DNA of 64,000 nucleotides from Spirodela intermedia (GCA_902729315.2 LR746278.1:389501-453500); one strand, 5' to 3'; positions 1 to 12,700 are shown, counted from the stretch's first letter. Notes: a model not told the origin generated them from the letters alone. Program-made: numbers and translations.

Positions 1-511
1 TCGCCGTCGTCGCCTCCGCCGTGGAGTGGTGGCGTCCTCGGTAGGAGTACACGGCGGTGGAGGGGAGAGAGGCCGCCGGCGGAAGGGCGCCGCCGCCGCA
101 GGAGACGTGGAATGCTGGGCTCGCCGTGCGGTGGTGGTAGACCCAGCTGCCGGGGAAGGCGGTAGCGAGTCCGCTGCCGCGGTGGAAAACGGCGCCGTGG
201 GCGGCGGCGACGGCGGCGGCGGCGGCTGCCTGGTGCTGTGCCTGGGCCTGGAGCTGAGCACGTTTAAGCTGCTGGCGCTCCTTCTTGTGGGCGTTCTGGT
301 GGCCGCCGAGGGCCTGCGAGTTGGCGAACTCCCGGCAGCAGTACTGGCACTCGAACTTCCTCCCTTCCCCTCCGCCGCCGGCGCCGGCGCCGCGCCCACC
401 GGAGGTGGACGCGGTGGTGGAGGTCACCGAGGAGACGTCTTCTCCGCCGCCGTGGCTCGACCCCGCGTAAGAGTCCTCCTCCTCGGTGAAGTGGAAGCCG
501 AATAGCTTCAT
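1..511 (-). CDS. C2H2 zinc-finger transcription factor, GIS/ZFP5/6/8-like (3' part outside window)
   Basis: Reading the minus strand from the ATG at 511-509 gives 170 codons with no stop before the window edge, so only the N-terminal part is present. The protein opens with an LFGF motif (residues 3-6). It carries one C2H2 finger with cysteines 55 and 58 and histidines 71 and 75, holding the plant QALGGH core (66-71) followed by QNAHKKER. That finger, the LFGF start and the Ala/Gln-rich tail match the GIS/GIS2/ZFP5/ZFP6/ZFP8 clade. In Arabidopsis, members of this clade act in the nucleus in trichome and root-hair initiation downstream of gibberellin and cytokinin. The EAR repression motif expected near the C terminus would lie outside the window. 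The finger family is certain; the exact subclade and role are inference. Confidence 0.85.
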   Translation of the reverse strand, partial: MKLFGFHFTEEEDSYAGSSHGGGEDVSSVTSTTASTSGGRGAGAGGGGEGRKFECQYCCREFANSQALGGHQNAHKKERQQLKRAQLQAQAQHQAAAAAAVAAAHGAVFHRGSGLATAFPGSWVYHHRTASPAFHVSCGGGALPPAASLPSTAVYSYRGRHHSTAEATTA

Positions 512-590
512 CCTTGCGCTGCTGGTGGCGCTTTTTGTTTCACAGTGGATACCTGCCATTCTAGAGAGAGAGAGAGGGGGGGGAGGGAGG

Positions 591-622
<32 letters not shown>

Positions 623-720
623 AGGAAGAGGGGGAGAGAAAGGAAGGGAGGGAGGAGGGGAGTTGGGAGGCTGTGCATGTGAATGGGGTGGTTTATATAT
701 GCATAAAGGTGGGGGGCCAT
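512..720 (-). promoter_or_regulatory. Promoter and CT-rich leader of the zinc-finger gene
   Basis: On the minus strand a TATA-like box (TATATAAA, complement of 692-699) lies about 180 bp upstream of the ATG at 511. Between them 563-662 is an unbroken 100-nt purine run on the plus strand, so the transcript leader would be pure pyrimidine with a (CT)n core. TATA, CT leader, then ATG is a layout seen again at other genes in the window. The assignment is inference from position and motif. Confidence 0.5.
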
Positions 721-971
721 TCACTTCATTAAGATCAACAATCGCGGAAGACTGAGGAACAAGAGGAGAAAACCGGGCCATTGACATAGTGTTATGGTTT
801 ACTTAATTCATTGACGTCCATGATCGCTATAAACTATGTCTCTAGACGAGCATGCTAAGTAGAAATCGCCATCTTTAATGGGTATGTAATAATAGCCTGC
901 GTGACTAGATATGCTAGGTAGGAATCGTCTCACACCCCTCCCCTCTAACCTTCGTCGGTTCACCTTACGTT

Positions 972-1016
<45 letters not shown>

Positions 1017-1856
1017 CCCCTCTCTCCCGCTACGCAATAGAAGACCAGGGTTCGGATAGGATCATCCATCGGCATCCGCTCGCTGTGGATCCAGGAAAAA
1101 CTATCGCCTCTCGGAGGGGTGTGAAAAGATACGCGTGCCTATCCATCCAAGGACGAATCAATAAAATATTAATTTATAACGGGAACTATGCAGAATGACC
1201 CATAATAGTGTGAAAGTGGAAGCCTGATATTATGTGTCTGTTCTCTATCCTCTCTCCCACCCGGGATTTGGTTTGATGGGCAGCTCGGTGTACTGTCGAT
1301 TCCAAGTCACAGTTTCCTCCCGGTTTTCACCGCCTTCTTTCTCCCTCTTCATCCTCTCTCCTCCCTCTCTCTACGTCTGTTCCTTGGTGCAATTAAAATG
1401 AGGAGCATTGAGGTTGATGAGAAACGAGCGAGTACTTTCATGTTCTTTTCTGCAGCATAATTTAAGGAAGTCTGGTGCCGCCCTCTCTCTCTCTCTCTCT
1501 CTCTCTAGTCTCGTCCCTACATCTCCACCTTGGGAAACCTAAAACTCTCTCATCAACAGAAGATCACAGGCAACACCTCGGGCGATCATCATCGGATCCA
1601 AGGGCCTGTATCGCTCGGATGAGTCAGATGGCCAGGTCGATTTCCCTAGGAAGGGGCTGTATGATTTCTCTCAGCGGAGAATGATACTGACCCTTCCCGG
1701 AAGCATCATGGACACAGCATAGGGACGATGCTCCCATCTTATGGAAGGTGGGCACGATCGCTAGGGTTCTTCAGCTGTGAGTGTTCGTGGCATATGTCAC
1801 AGCACCTTCGTCTTAGAGTTTGAGATCATGAGCCTAGGAGCTCCTCTCCCCCCCCT

Positions 1857-1908
<52 letters not shown>

Positions 1909-4180
1909 AATGGGTTTGGCTGAGGTGACTCCCCAAGCCCACCACTCTACGTTGGTGGCTCTCTCTAGGTTTGGCACGGTAAGGGAGAGCTAAGGTTTAG
2001 CTGACTATCTCGAATGATGCAAGGAGGGGCACCAACTGGCCATCCTTGTTGTATAAAGAAAGTTGCCACCTTTTCTCTCCCGCACTTTGGAGTAGCTGGA
2101 CGACCATAAACTCCTCTCTTTCAGCTTACTCATTTCGAAAAAAAACTTCCCCACGGTGGGCTCCACCTTGCAACCGCAACTAACCAAATAGGGAGATGAG
2201 GAGGGGTTGTCGACAGCAAAACCCTAATAGGGTAGGAAAGAGGCGAGACGTTAGGGTTATGTATTCAACTTTCTTACAAGGTTTTATATATTGTCAGGGG
2301 GCCCATCAGGGAATCAAGTAGATTTATTTTAATTAATTTATTTAATTTTTCCATGCAGTCTCTCTTGTGGGGTGTGGTTGTCAACCATTGAATACAGAGT
2401 AATCAGGAAAGCAAGGGGGAAGCATTAGGGGTGTCAATTGGGTGCAAAAGTCCAACCCCACTACATCTCAAAATCAAGTCAATCTACAAATATAAAAACG
2501 GCCAAAATTTCAAAGGAGTTGGATGCAAAACCCATTTTTCCAGCTCATTTCATGCTCGGATTGGTATCTGAATATTTTAAAAGACACTCAAACTCGAGTT
2601 GGGCTCGGTGAGTGTGGTCAGTTTGAGGCCACCAACACCATAACCCTTCTTGGGTCCACCCAATTTTCTTATTAAAGAGCATGAGAGTGAAATCCAATAA
2701 GTCATGATGGCCCAAGAAAGAATCTTCTTTAAATAGAAAAAAAAAATGGAGAGTGTAGGGAAATTATTGAAGAAATGCCTTGGGACGAGATTCTTCTAGT
2801 TTTTTCTAATGATGGATAGAATCCTTACCCTCACCCACCTCGTCCCCGTTAATTTTAAAGGGTATATCCTCCTCCATTGGATTCTACAGAACCTACACAG
2901 ATGTCAATCCCATGTTTTTTTTTTTTATGCTAATTACTTGTAATGTAATAGTGCTTCAATAAATGAAATCAATGAAAACGATAGCTTGTGAGAAACTAGT
3001 TACTAGGAAGTAAAGACAAAGGAATTAGTCAGGCTTCATCCTTGGAGAAATATATTATTTTTTTTCCAAATGGGAATTCAATCAAGGACAAAATATATTA
3101 TTATCCAAAAGATCTCAGAGATGATATCAAGGACTTCCCCTCTTTCCTTCATAAATTTTCCCATGAGTTGACTCCACATTAGCTTTATTTATCAACTCCT
3201 CCTCAAGTAAACTATTAACTAAAACTTTGGGCTTTTATAAGAAGACAAGAGGGTTGACTTATTATTGTTTGTGAGCTGTTTGCATGGATTTTCGGGCCTT
3301 ATTGCCTTTGCTTGAGCTAGAGCATATTTGACAAAGCCCATAATGGAGAAAATCCCTCAAAGTGGCTTCAATCTTTTGACAAGTATGAACAATACGCCCA
3401 AGTTGGCCCTCAACACAAAAGAAAAAGAGAGAGAGAGGGTGAGCATCATATGCTACATGGATAGATAGTAATTATCGGATAACCACTTGGCGATGAAAGC
3501 ATATTTTCGAAATGGTGGTGGAGCAGATAGCGACCGGGTTAGGCCCAGTGCAATTTTTCTTTTCATGCTTGAACTTCAAGTCTCCAGTTTGGAAAACTTT
3601 TTTGACTCTAATTGGGCTTAGAGAAAATGGGCCGGATGGAAAGCCCAAGCATGTCTTGTAAGTATTCTATCCCCGCTGATTTACCCGCCAGATGCCCATC
3701 TCTCTCTCTCTCTCTCTCTCTCCTCTGTTTCTCGGATGATTTGACCGGGTCGAGTCGTCTGTGTGGGCCAAGGGTTTGGGCCGGCCAGCGATTGGATGGT
3801 ACGCCTATCCTGGGCCATTTAACAACAGTAGCGCTTTGGTTTTGTTATTGGGCCCAAAGTTATGAGCGCCCATTAATACCATTGAGCCCATTAACATTAA
3901 AGGAGGTCAGCTACCGTCAGTTCCCATTAAGATCGGATTCATAAGCATCGAATCGCCCGAATCGGCCGCGCGCGGGCTCGATGAGTCAAACATGAATCGT
4001 CGACATGGTGCGCACGTTAGTGAAGCCCCCCGTTCTCCTAACGTTTAGAAACATTGAATAAATAAATAAATAAATAAGTAAGAAGCCCTCCTTTCCTCTG
4101 TTCCCAGGTCCTCCTTCCCGTCCTCTCTTTCCCTCTCTATCACCACCCCCCCTCCCCCCTCTCTTCTTCCTCCCTCCCTG
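721..4180. other. Intergenic region with CT microsatellites
   Basis: No convincing gene is visible. (CT)n tracts lie at 975-1014 (40 nt, perfect), about 1484-1507, 1861-1907 (47 nt, perfect) and about 3700-3722. From 2290 to 3550 the sequence is AT-rich with short poly-A and poly-T runs. An AAAT-type run lies at about 4052-4076, just upstream of the next gene. Open frames here are short and mostly translate microsatellites. Confidence 0.6.
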
Positions 4181-4199
4181 TCTCTCTCTCTCTCCCCCT

Positions 4200-4259
<60 letters not shown>
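4181..4259 (+). repeat. (CT)n tract forming the DUF1639 gene leader
   Basis: Nearly continuous CT dinucleotides, inside a pyrimidine-rich stretch that begins near 4086, end three bases before the ATG at 4263. The position makes it the 5' untranslated leader of that gene. Confidence 0.75.
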
Positions 4260-4262
<3 letters not shown>

Positions 4263-5286
4263 ATGGCGATGATAGAACTGTCGCAGTCGGAGATGCCGGC
4301 GGCGCCGCCTCCTCCAAGCTTCTCGGCTCCCTTCGCTGCCCCCACTCTACGCTGGGCCCGCAAGAAGCGCCTCCGGTGCTTCAACCCCGACGCCGCCGCC
4401 GCCGCCACACTGCGCCTCTCGCCATCGCTCTCCCCCTCCCGCTCCCCCCTCCGGCGAGGTTCCTCTTCTCTGGACGGTGGAGGACCAGCCAGATGCAGCG
4501 CCACCTCCCAATCCGTTGAGGAGTCTCCGTCGCCGGCCCCTTCTCCGGCACCCCTCCGGCAGCAGTCGCCTTCGTCCTCTGCTCGGCCGAAGATCCTGAT
4601 CCGGCGTTCCTTGCTGAGAGGAGAAAGGGAGCAGGGGGACGAACTCGGAGAGGCATCGGAGGCATGCCATCCGATGCCTCCGAGGCCCACCGATCTGTCT
4701 CCCATGGCGCCGGCGGAGATCGGAGGCTCCAAGGATGAGAACGAGCGGACGCTCGCCGGAGAGGCGACCGGGAGATCCCTGCGTTCGAGGACTCGCGCCG
4801 GGGAGGAGACGGGGAAGATGAAGAAGAAGAAGGTGGAGCTGTGGGTTCCCCTGTCCAAGCACGAGATCGAGGAGGACTTCCTGCGGATGACGGGATCCAA
4901 GCCACCGCGCAGATGCAAGCGACGGGGAAAGTCCGGCGCCGATCAGTTCAGCGTACGCATCTGATCCTTCCGCAATTTTCTTCTGAACGAGTTCTTCCCC
5001 ATTTGATGTGGCTCCATTCTTGTTTTCCCCCGCAAATGGAATCTGACCTCTCTCTCTTTCCCTCTCTAGGGGATCTTCCCGGGATCATGGCTTCCCAACG
5101 TGATCACCGGCGAGAGGTACAAGGTTTCCGAGCCTCCACATCCCAGAAAGGTACGCAAGGGGGGGAGGCCTCTGATTCCTTCTTCCATCAGCTCGTCCTC
5201 TTGAACTGTCTCGATTCCATGCTGAATCTCTCTCGTCTCCCCACCCCCCCTCCCACTTCTTCTCTCTTCTGTTTCAGGCGTGCTGA
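4263..5286 (+). CDS. DUF1639 family protein, copy 1
   Basis: Three exons, all phase 0: 4263-4952, 5070-5150 and 5278-5286, with GT-AG introns of 117 and 127 nt. The product is about 259 aa. The N-terminal 190 residues are Ser/Pro/Arg-rich and probably disordered. The DUF1639 signature starts near residue 194: WVPLSKHEIEEDF, then TGSKPPRR at 210-217. Exon 2 continues with GIFPGSWLPNVITGERYKV, the family's usual FPGLWL..V.....Y.V segment. Exon 3 adds only Ala-Cys and the stop. The usual VQKQLD element just before the intron is degenerate here (GADQFS). DUF1639 is a plant family with no established biochemical function. An in-frame read-through of the first intron gives only four extra residues, so splicing is needed to complete the domain. 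A paralogue lies on the opposite strand at 8446-9432. Confidence 0.85.
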
Positions 5287-5690
5287 TGGAAATGGCTCCG
5301 ACCTCAAAATCTCCCCGATCTCCTCTCCATCCTGCTCGATTCACCCTCGCCGTTCAAAGCGACCGGAGATCGCTGCGGACTGCCGGCGATCGGATTGAGA
5401 GTTTTGGCCGGATTCGATCCTCGCTCATTCTTTCTCCCCCGGATTGACAGGTCCATTACTTGTGAGTCCGCAAGAACAACCTTCTAGGAAGTAATGCTAC
5501 TACTCCCGACTAATTCCACACCGCCGCAAAAATCTCCGTCGCCTCTGTTACCTCCATCTCTTCTCCTGTTGTTCTCTGCTGTCCCCCCGTTGTCTTGATG
5601 AATCTCCATCTCGAGTCCCTGTCCCCGGCGATCACCTCTCGTCGGAAACAGACGATCAGCAGGAGAGAGGGAGAGAGAGGGAGAGAGAGA

Positions 5691-5750
<60 letters not shown>

Positions 5751-8445
5751 TGGCTAGTAGATCGTCGCCATGGGAGTTCCACTCTCTTCTTCGCTACAGA
5801 GAGGAGACTGCGAGAAGGGACGAGAATCGTAGGCTACTAATCAGTCAGACTTTCTTGGCAAAGAGACGATGCCTTCATGGGCATTATGAGCTTTCATTTT
5901 GTCCTTAATGGGCTCTCGTTTCGGCCCACTAACGACAGTAATAAACTTTTATGCATGCTTGCAGAACCTAATAGAATGCAGAAAACTATATTCGAGCAGG
6001 GTTATAAGGCAGATGTATCGTCTGTCACTTGGGCTTAATGGCCCAACAACACAACTACCCCGGCCAAGTGGGCTCTCGTCATTGGCCCATTAACTATCCC
6101 CGATACTTGCTACGTACATAAATACGTATACATTAAGTAAATTTTATACGTATGAGTACACACTAATCCAGAAAATGATGTCTGATCACGGGCATGGCGT
6201 GTGTATTAATATATACAGCAAATGGGGCATGACGGTGGGTTTGTTAACATCAATGATCAACTTTAGTGATGCTTGCGCATATTTTATTTAATACCTAAAT
6301 ATAATACTAAGATAAAGACACGTTCATGGACTCCTGCAGATTTATATACGGATATGTGGATTTTCTACCATGGAACTTTGGAGAGAAACCCACATCAACA
6401 ATAATCTTACAGTTTACTTCACATTTAGACTGAAATCAAGGCTTCAATGTAGATATTCTAATTTTTCAATTGCATGAATAAATATATCATTTTTAATGTT
6501 CCCAAATAATAATTTCGTATTAATTTCAACCGTGGTGATTGGAATTGTGTTTTTTATTTTTTTTTCCCGAAATGTGGGATTATATATGTGAGATCCTAAT
6601 ATGGGATTATATAAGATGGAAAATCTTGAGATATTGATGTAAATGTCTTGCACCAAGGTTGTTGGTTCCGTCATATACTAATGTATTGAGCTTAAAAATA
6701 TTATATTTTTCTACTTCTGGTTATGATCTATAAATTCGTACTTAATGTGAGGAGTTATTTTAATTACCACTCTCAAAAACAATTTTTTTTTCGACCTAAT
6801 TTTCATATATCGAAATATAAATTTAGTACGTTTTAATATTTTTCTACATGCCGACATAGTAAGCTTTATAAACTTAATTTGGATGAATTATTCTATTTTG
6901 TAATTAACAAGTCTACATTGTAATAATCATGATATACTAATTTGCCCTGTAATAAAGCATGATATATTAAAAATATAAAATTTATATATTTTATGGTATT
7001 ATATTGCACAAACTTTTCATATGCTAAGATATTTACTTTGTTGTATCTTACCATTAAAAAATAATAGATAATGTCCCTGATCTACATCATATTGTACAAA
7101 AAATTAAATATAAATACGTATATTTTATATTTTCACTGTTTAATTGAATTATTATAATTGTAACTAGAATTTATGTCTCACAAATATTATTTGATCTATC
7201 ATCCCAATTAATCGTAGCCGACATAAATTCAACACAATTTAGATGGCTCTCTGCTTTACGTCCCAAGTGAAGGATAAATATCTAAAGAATGGAAAGCACG
7301 AGGGTTTGCATGTAACTAATATAGCCTCCACCGAGGTGAGCGTCAAAATTCTGGTCCGAGAGCGAACGACGATCTCCACCGGTGCGTCAGGGCAATGCGC
7401 CGCCGGTCCGCCCGAAAGACCGAGCCGTACGACGGCCTCGAGGAGACGCGACGACTCTGACACGGAGAGAGAAGGGGGGGAGAGAGAGAGAGAGAGAGAG
7501 AGAGGGGGAGGGAGATTCGGGGCCCACTATGACATTTATTTAAATTATTATATTTTATCTCGATTATAATATTTGGCAATATTCATTTAATTTCCCTGGG
7601 CCCACCCGGGGGGGGGGGGATGGGGGAAGGTCAGGCCTCCGGACCCACCCTGTCTCAAAGTTTTATTTGACTTTTCGCTTGAATAAATAACACGGATGTT
7701 ACTGTTCTTATATTTTTGTCACGAATAAATGACGAGCCTTTACCCTCACAATCTGGGCCGTCGCATTGGGACGGAAGGACCACGGATCGGACGATCCAAA
7801 TTCCCTGATCGTTTTCCCACGTGCGCAGCTTCTCAAGCCGATACATCACCACCGTCTACAGTGTAGACGTACACATGCACGGTCAGATATCCCCCGGCTT
7901 ACTTCCTCCGCCGGTCAGCTTACCTAATCTTCCCCCAGAGTGCTATACTGGCATTAATGGCGGAGAGAACGGAAGGAGCCTGTCTCTCCTCTCCACGAGC
8001 ATGGCGGAGGGAGTAGGGAACCTCAGCCATGGTGGCCGGGCGCGGAGGGCAATCATGGGGAACTCGGAGTTTTTAGTACGGATTTGGGGAAGGTAATTTA
8101 ACATTTCCTGCAATTTGCAAGAAGGTGTACCGATCATCAAACTACAGCGGGTGGAGGAAGATGAAAGAATTGGAGTTTGCTGGTGAGGGGCAGTCGCCAT
8201 TTTCAACGAGATGGATGCGTGATAATACCTCGTACCATTCTCCTCCAGGTCTCTGCTCGCTCTCCTTCTCTCTCCTCGTCTGTCGCCATTGCTGTTCCAT
8301 CGCATCCATGGCCGGGGGCTGTGGAGGGGGAGGGGTTGAGGGGGAGCTGCGGCGGCGGTGTCCCCCGAGGTAGACTTAGGGCGACTATCGACCGGAAACA
8401 GTAGGGAGAAGGAGGCGGTGGGTCGTTGTCACCCTGTTTGGCGGC
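5287..8445. other. Intergenic region between convergent DUF1639 genes
   Basis: No gene is recognised. A (GA)n tract lies at about 5661-5746, a shorter one at about 7470-7515 and a poly-G run at about 7607-7620. From 6110 to 7240 the sequence is strongly AT-rich. Both flanking genes point into this interval, so it should contain both 3' ends. The open frames here are low-complexity or arise from GA repeats. Confidence 0.6.
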
Positions 8446-9432
8446 TCAAGGAGGAGGCGGAGGAGGGGGATCCGCGACCTGGTACATCTCCGCCGTCACC
8501 TCTGACAGGCACAGGCCGGGGAACAACATCTGCAAGGAGGAGAGAAGGGGAGGAGGAGGGGGAATTAGTATGAAAATGGAGGGGAGATGAAGATAAACGC
8601 GAGGAAGATCTCCTCCTGCTCGCTCTGTGCGTGCATCTGAGCGGATTCCTTTGGTTTTTATGGTGATTGTTGGAGGGGAAGCAGTTTTAGGATTTCAGGG
8701 ACGTACGTCGAGCTGCTTCTGTACGGAGCGGGACCGTTTCTTGGGACGGCGGGGGGCCAGGCGGCCGGTGAAGGCGTACAGGTCCTCGTCGATCTCCTCC
8801 TTCGTCAGCGGCAACGAGAACCGCGGCCGGCGCCGGCGTAGAGCCGCCTCCCTCCTCTCCGCTGTGCCGGAACTCAGGCGAGACGTCGCCTGAGACTGCG
8901 TCAGAGACCTGGCGTTGGACGCTGGCGTCGACCTCCTCGTCCGGAGATTCCACGGCAGGTCCTCCGCGTAGACCGACGCGGCGACCGGAGGGACGGCGCC
9001 GGAGGAGGCGGCGTGGGACGATTCCTCGATCGGCGCCTCCGCCTGCGCTGCTGGCTCCGTCCGCCTTTCTCCGGCGAGCGCCACCGCAGGGAGCTCGATC
9101 CGGTCGGCCGCCTGGCGGAGGTGATCCATCAGCTTCTCCCTGATCTGGTCAAATCCACCGTCCTGACCTCCCGCCATCCTCCGTCGCGACGACTTCGATG
9201 CCGGCGTCACCCGGTCGCTACCACTAGCGGCTCCGTCGAGGCGGACGCACTTGAGGAGGCGCTGGTTGGCCCAGGCCTTGAGGTTCGGGAGGGGGAGGCG
9301 GGACCGGGGCTTCCCCCGCAGCATGGAGGAGCGATCAGCTGGCGGCGGCGGCGGCGAGGCAGACGAGGCGGCGGTGGCGGCGGCGGCCGTGATGACTTCC
9401 GCGGCCCTCGGTGGTTCCGTGGAGAAGAACAT
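8446..9432 (-). CDS. DUF1639 family protein, copy 2
   Basis: Two exons on the minus strand: 9432-8707 (726 nt) and 8529-8446 (84 nt). The junction is phase 0, with donor GTACGT after codon 242 and acceptor TTGCAG. The product is about 269 aa. A long Ala/Ser/Arg-rich N terminus leads to the DUF1639 signature: FSLPLTKEEIDEDL from residue 205, TGRLAPRRPKKR from 222 and VQKQLD at 237-242, then LFPGLCLSEVTAEMYQV in exon 2 and a seven-proline C terminus. The usual Trp of the LFPGLWL segment is Cys here. The intron sits at the same place as intron 1 of copy 1, which supports common descent. Function is unknown. Confidence 0.87.
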
Positions 9433-9539
9433 GGCGTCAGATCTGCTCCTCCGCCTGCGAGGGTTTCGATCCTCGTGTGTTCGGCTGGCAGATCGGAAGG
9501 TGGTGAAACCCGCCGGCAGCGCTGGAGATACTGGCAGAG

Positions 9540-9580
<41 letters not shown>

Positions 9581-9720
9581 GAAAAGCTTTTATATTACTT
9601 AGACGACGAGAGTTGGGCCAAGTACAAGGCTAGAGAGAGAGGATGAGATGAGCCTAGAGAGAGTCGCGTGGAGAGAGAAAGAGGGAGAGAGAGAGAGAGT
9701 GATGATGGGGGAACTGCGTG
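9433..9720 (-). promoter_or_regulatory. Promoter and leader of DUF1639 copy 2
   Basis: Read on the minus strand, a TATA-like element (AATATAAAAG) maps to about 9587-9596, some 160 bp upstream of the ATG. (GA)n tracts on the plus strand at 9541-9581 and about 9655-9700 give CT tracts in the sense direction, the first falling inside the likely leader. This repeats the TATA / CT / ATG order of the zinc-finger gene. Confidence 0.45.
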
Positions 9721-12700
9721 AGGAGTGCGTGGAGGATACGTGTCAGACTCCTGGCATCCCTGGCGACTCCGATGTCCCAAATGGACAACGCCCATCGACG
9801 GTGACCCCTCGCCACGCATCCCCACGGTCCGATTCCTTCTAAAAAGAGGGGACGGGAGAGCAGGCACGGCCGTCTCATTCCCTTGCACGATTCGTCGCAC
9901 CGTCCCTCAGCAAATCCACTTATTCAATTATTTCGTTTAAATAATTCAAACCATTCAACAGCTTAGCCACTTTATTATTTATTTATTTTTAATTTTTTGG
10001 CAAGTCTGGGAGTTGATCCCATATCTTTTTTATACATACATAAATCTAAAAAACACACAAGCACGGAAAATAATTAACACATTTTTTTTTGACGATTTCC
10101 TACGCACGCATTCATACGTGGGTTATTTCTATATATAATTATTATAATTATACTTAATAAAATATAAATAAAAAACGGTTGAAACAGGAAATATGACCCG
10201 AAAGATGAAAGCCCAGCTGATCAGCTCGCCCCCAACAGCGTATGTGTGCAGATGTTTGTTAATGAAGATTTGACCAGAAAACCGAAAGATAGGAGGTGAT
10301 GATGGTATCACACCTGCGTTTGACAATTAAAGGAAAGAAAAAAAGTCAACCCTTTTTTCACAGAAACTCTAGCGAGGAAGTCTTCTACACTCAACTTATT
10401 CCAATCACCACCTTTCCGAGGCATAGAGCACAGCGTAAATATGGATATCTACGCTTGATGTTTGTTAAGTAGCATAAAAATGGAGATTTGACCAGAAAAT
10501 CGAGGAATACTAGGCGATGATGGTGCCATGTTGCCTGGGCTCTCATCGGAGTACCCAACGCTTGCCAATTCAAGGAAAGAAAAAAAGTCAACCCACAGAA
10601 GCTCTAGCGAGGAAGACGTTTACGTTCAACTTATTCCAGGCACCAGCTTGCAGAAGCATAGAACACAGGAGCTGCTCGCGGCCAGAGCCTCTGCCGTTAA
10701 TCTTCGCCTTCTTCTGCAACAGGAGAGAAACATAATGAGTAAATCCTGCGATCATATCATATTCAAAGCTGATTTTTTTTAATTTTATTTGGGCGGGTGG
10801 AGAGAGAAGTCATAAATGGGTTTCTGAGGCAACGCCGCTGTGTTGATATCAAATTGTGCAAAAAGTAGTTAACAGCCCTTGCATTAAATGCAAGTCAACG
10901 TCGATATGGGATCAAACCCACATGAAAAGTCAGCAAAGGACCTAAAGGTGGAAGACACACGGCATAGCCTGGCCAATCCAAGAGCCCTAAAACACTCTTC
11001 AGCAGTGCTGGGTTGTCTTAGGAATGAGTTGACCTGGTTAGATTGGCTAATTCTGTAGAAAATCTTCCACTTTAACGCCAACTCCAGCTCAAAATCGACC
11101 AATCTGGCCTGATTAATACCGGAACTGGGTATGGTTATGCCGATCTCGGTCTAGACCAGCCGGTTCTGTGTGCCATGATGCTCAAATGGGTATAATGGTT
11201 CGGCTAGTCAACGCTTTCAAGCAAGACACTTTCCAAAGATGAATACTAATAGCATAATGATTCGGAAAAGAAGATGGCAGCCATGAGCATGGTCTGAAAA
11301 CTTCTCTGCCACTGCCCAACATGGGTTTCTCAGATCAAAACAACCCTTCCATTGGCAGCGCATGAGGAACTTTACAGGAATCTCTACCTGGGCAGATTCA
11401 TCAGAGCGCAGGGCAGGAAGAACAGTGGAAACATGAACAAGATAAACATCCGCCGATTCACACTTCCGGGTTCACCAGGAATGGCAACAGAGAGAAATGG
11501 TAACACTTTGGAAGATCCTGTCGCTAAGAAAGCTAGAGTCGAAGTGTCCAGTGGGCTTCTAAGGCCTCTGCGGGCAGTAGGAATACGAAGAAGAAGGAAA
11601 CAAGACGAAGGAGAAGGGCACTGCTGCCAACACAGTAGATCCTTGCAGCCTACGATTCCTTCATATTCTTCTTCTCTGCCTCTTCTGCTTGCTTCCTACC
11701 ATTGCCTGTTTTGGTGGGCAAAACGGGCTTCTATCACAGAACTCTTCTGAAAAGAAACTGGGTTTTCATAAAATAGGCTTTTAAAATCATACAAGCATCA
11801 CTACTATGCTTCTAAATATTGTGGGTCAAAATTGTACGACTCAGACAAGTTATAGATCAAGTCAATCGTAGTGGTTTTTCTGGAGTCCAGTGAGCACGCC
11901 ATGTTGATACCCCAGAGGCAAAATCCAATAACCTACCGAAAGTAGTCTTCTCCTTCCCTTAAAGTACTCCAGCTCTGCCTGCACGAAGCAAAGCTCTCCA
12001 CGTTCTCAATCTTCACTCAGACACCCATGAAACGATCCCATTATAGTATATGTTCCTCAAAGTCTTGTTTCCGCACAATCAACTGACACCTTACAGAAAA
12101 GCTTCCAATCTCTGATGCCTTACATTCTCTCTTATTCGTCAGAATCTTTCCTTTAATCCCTCTCCCAAGTAACCACGCAAGATGCAGCAGATTTGTTTAT
12201 TGCAAACTAACCTGGTAGAAAGAAAACCAGCCTTAATTGCTGTCAGGAAGGAGAAGAAGAACGAACCCGGCAAGAAGATGGAAAATTATGAATGAAATAA
12301 ACTACGAGGTGACAAGGTAGACATTACATGCCATGGGGACTAAATCAGAGGAATTTATAGTCTCTGCTCAGTATGTAGTTTCTCCACTGGGGTACCTCGA
12401 TGTGTGATTAAATAGTAAGACTAGCCTCGAGATCTCTACCTTGATATATTTCCATGGTATCTTCATAACGCTTCTCGCCGTCTTTGGAAGGAACAGCTTT
12501 TACTCTAATATTACAGCACAACTCGTAAGTTTTACCACAGCGATGGCTACAGGTGGTACAGGTCACTTCGAGGAAGCACGCATTAACAGGATCCCGGAAG
12601 TAACAAAAGAAGAAATTTCAATCCACATGGTGGATCATCTGGTCAAGGTGCCCAGGTCAACAAAATAGCTCAGGCACACATGAAATATCGAGCAATTGAA

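Noticed and set aside
486..755. Frames encoding Arg-Glu or Leu-Ser repeats (here and near 3986-4918, 5595-5840, 9013-9646, 44991-45182, 48039-48284, 50000-50440)
   Set aside because: They are translations of GA/CT microsatellites in leaders, introns or spacers and have no domain content.
3986..4918. 310-codon minus-strand frame across DUF1639 exon 1
   Set aside because: It is a shadow of the GC-rich exon on the plus strand plus the CT leader; the plus strand has the family motif and correct splice sites.
4841..5398. Plus-strand 185-codon frame overlapping DUF1639 copy 1
   Set aside because: It runs in another frame through exons and introns; the domain is recovered only by the spliced model.
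10900..10930. Pol III B-box-like GGTTTGATCCC (minus strand), with similar text at 9995-10020 and 51280-51310
   Set aside because: No matching A box at the right distance and no cloverleaf; at most a remnant of a tRNA-derived short element.
11352..11750. 132-codon plus-strand frame
   Set aside because: No recognisable domain, no splice partners, and no nearby promoter-like layout; probably chance.
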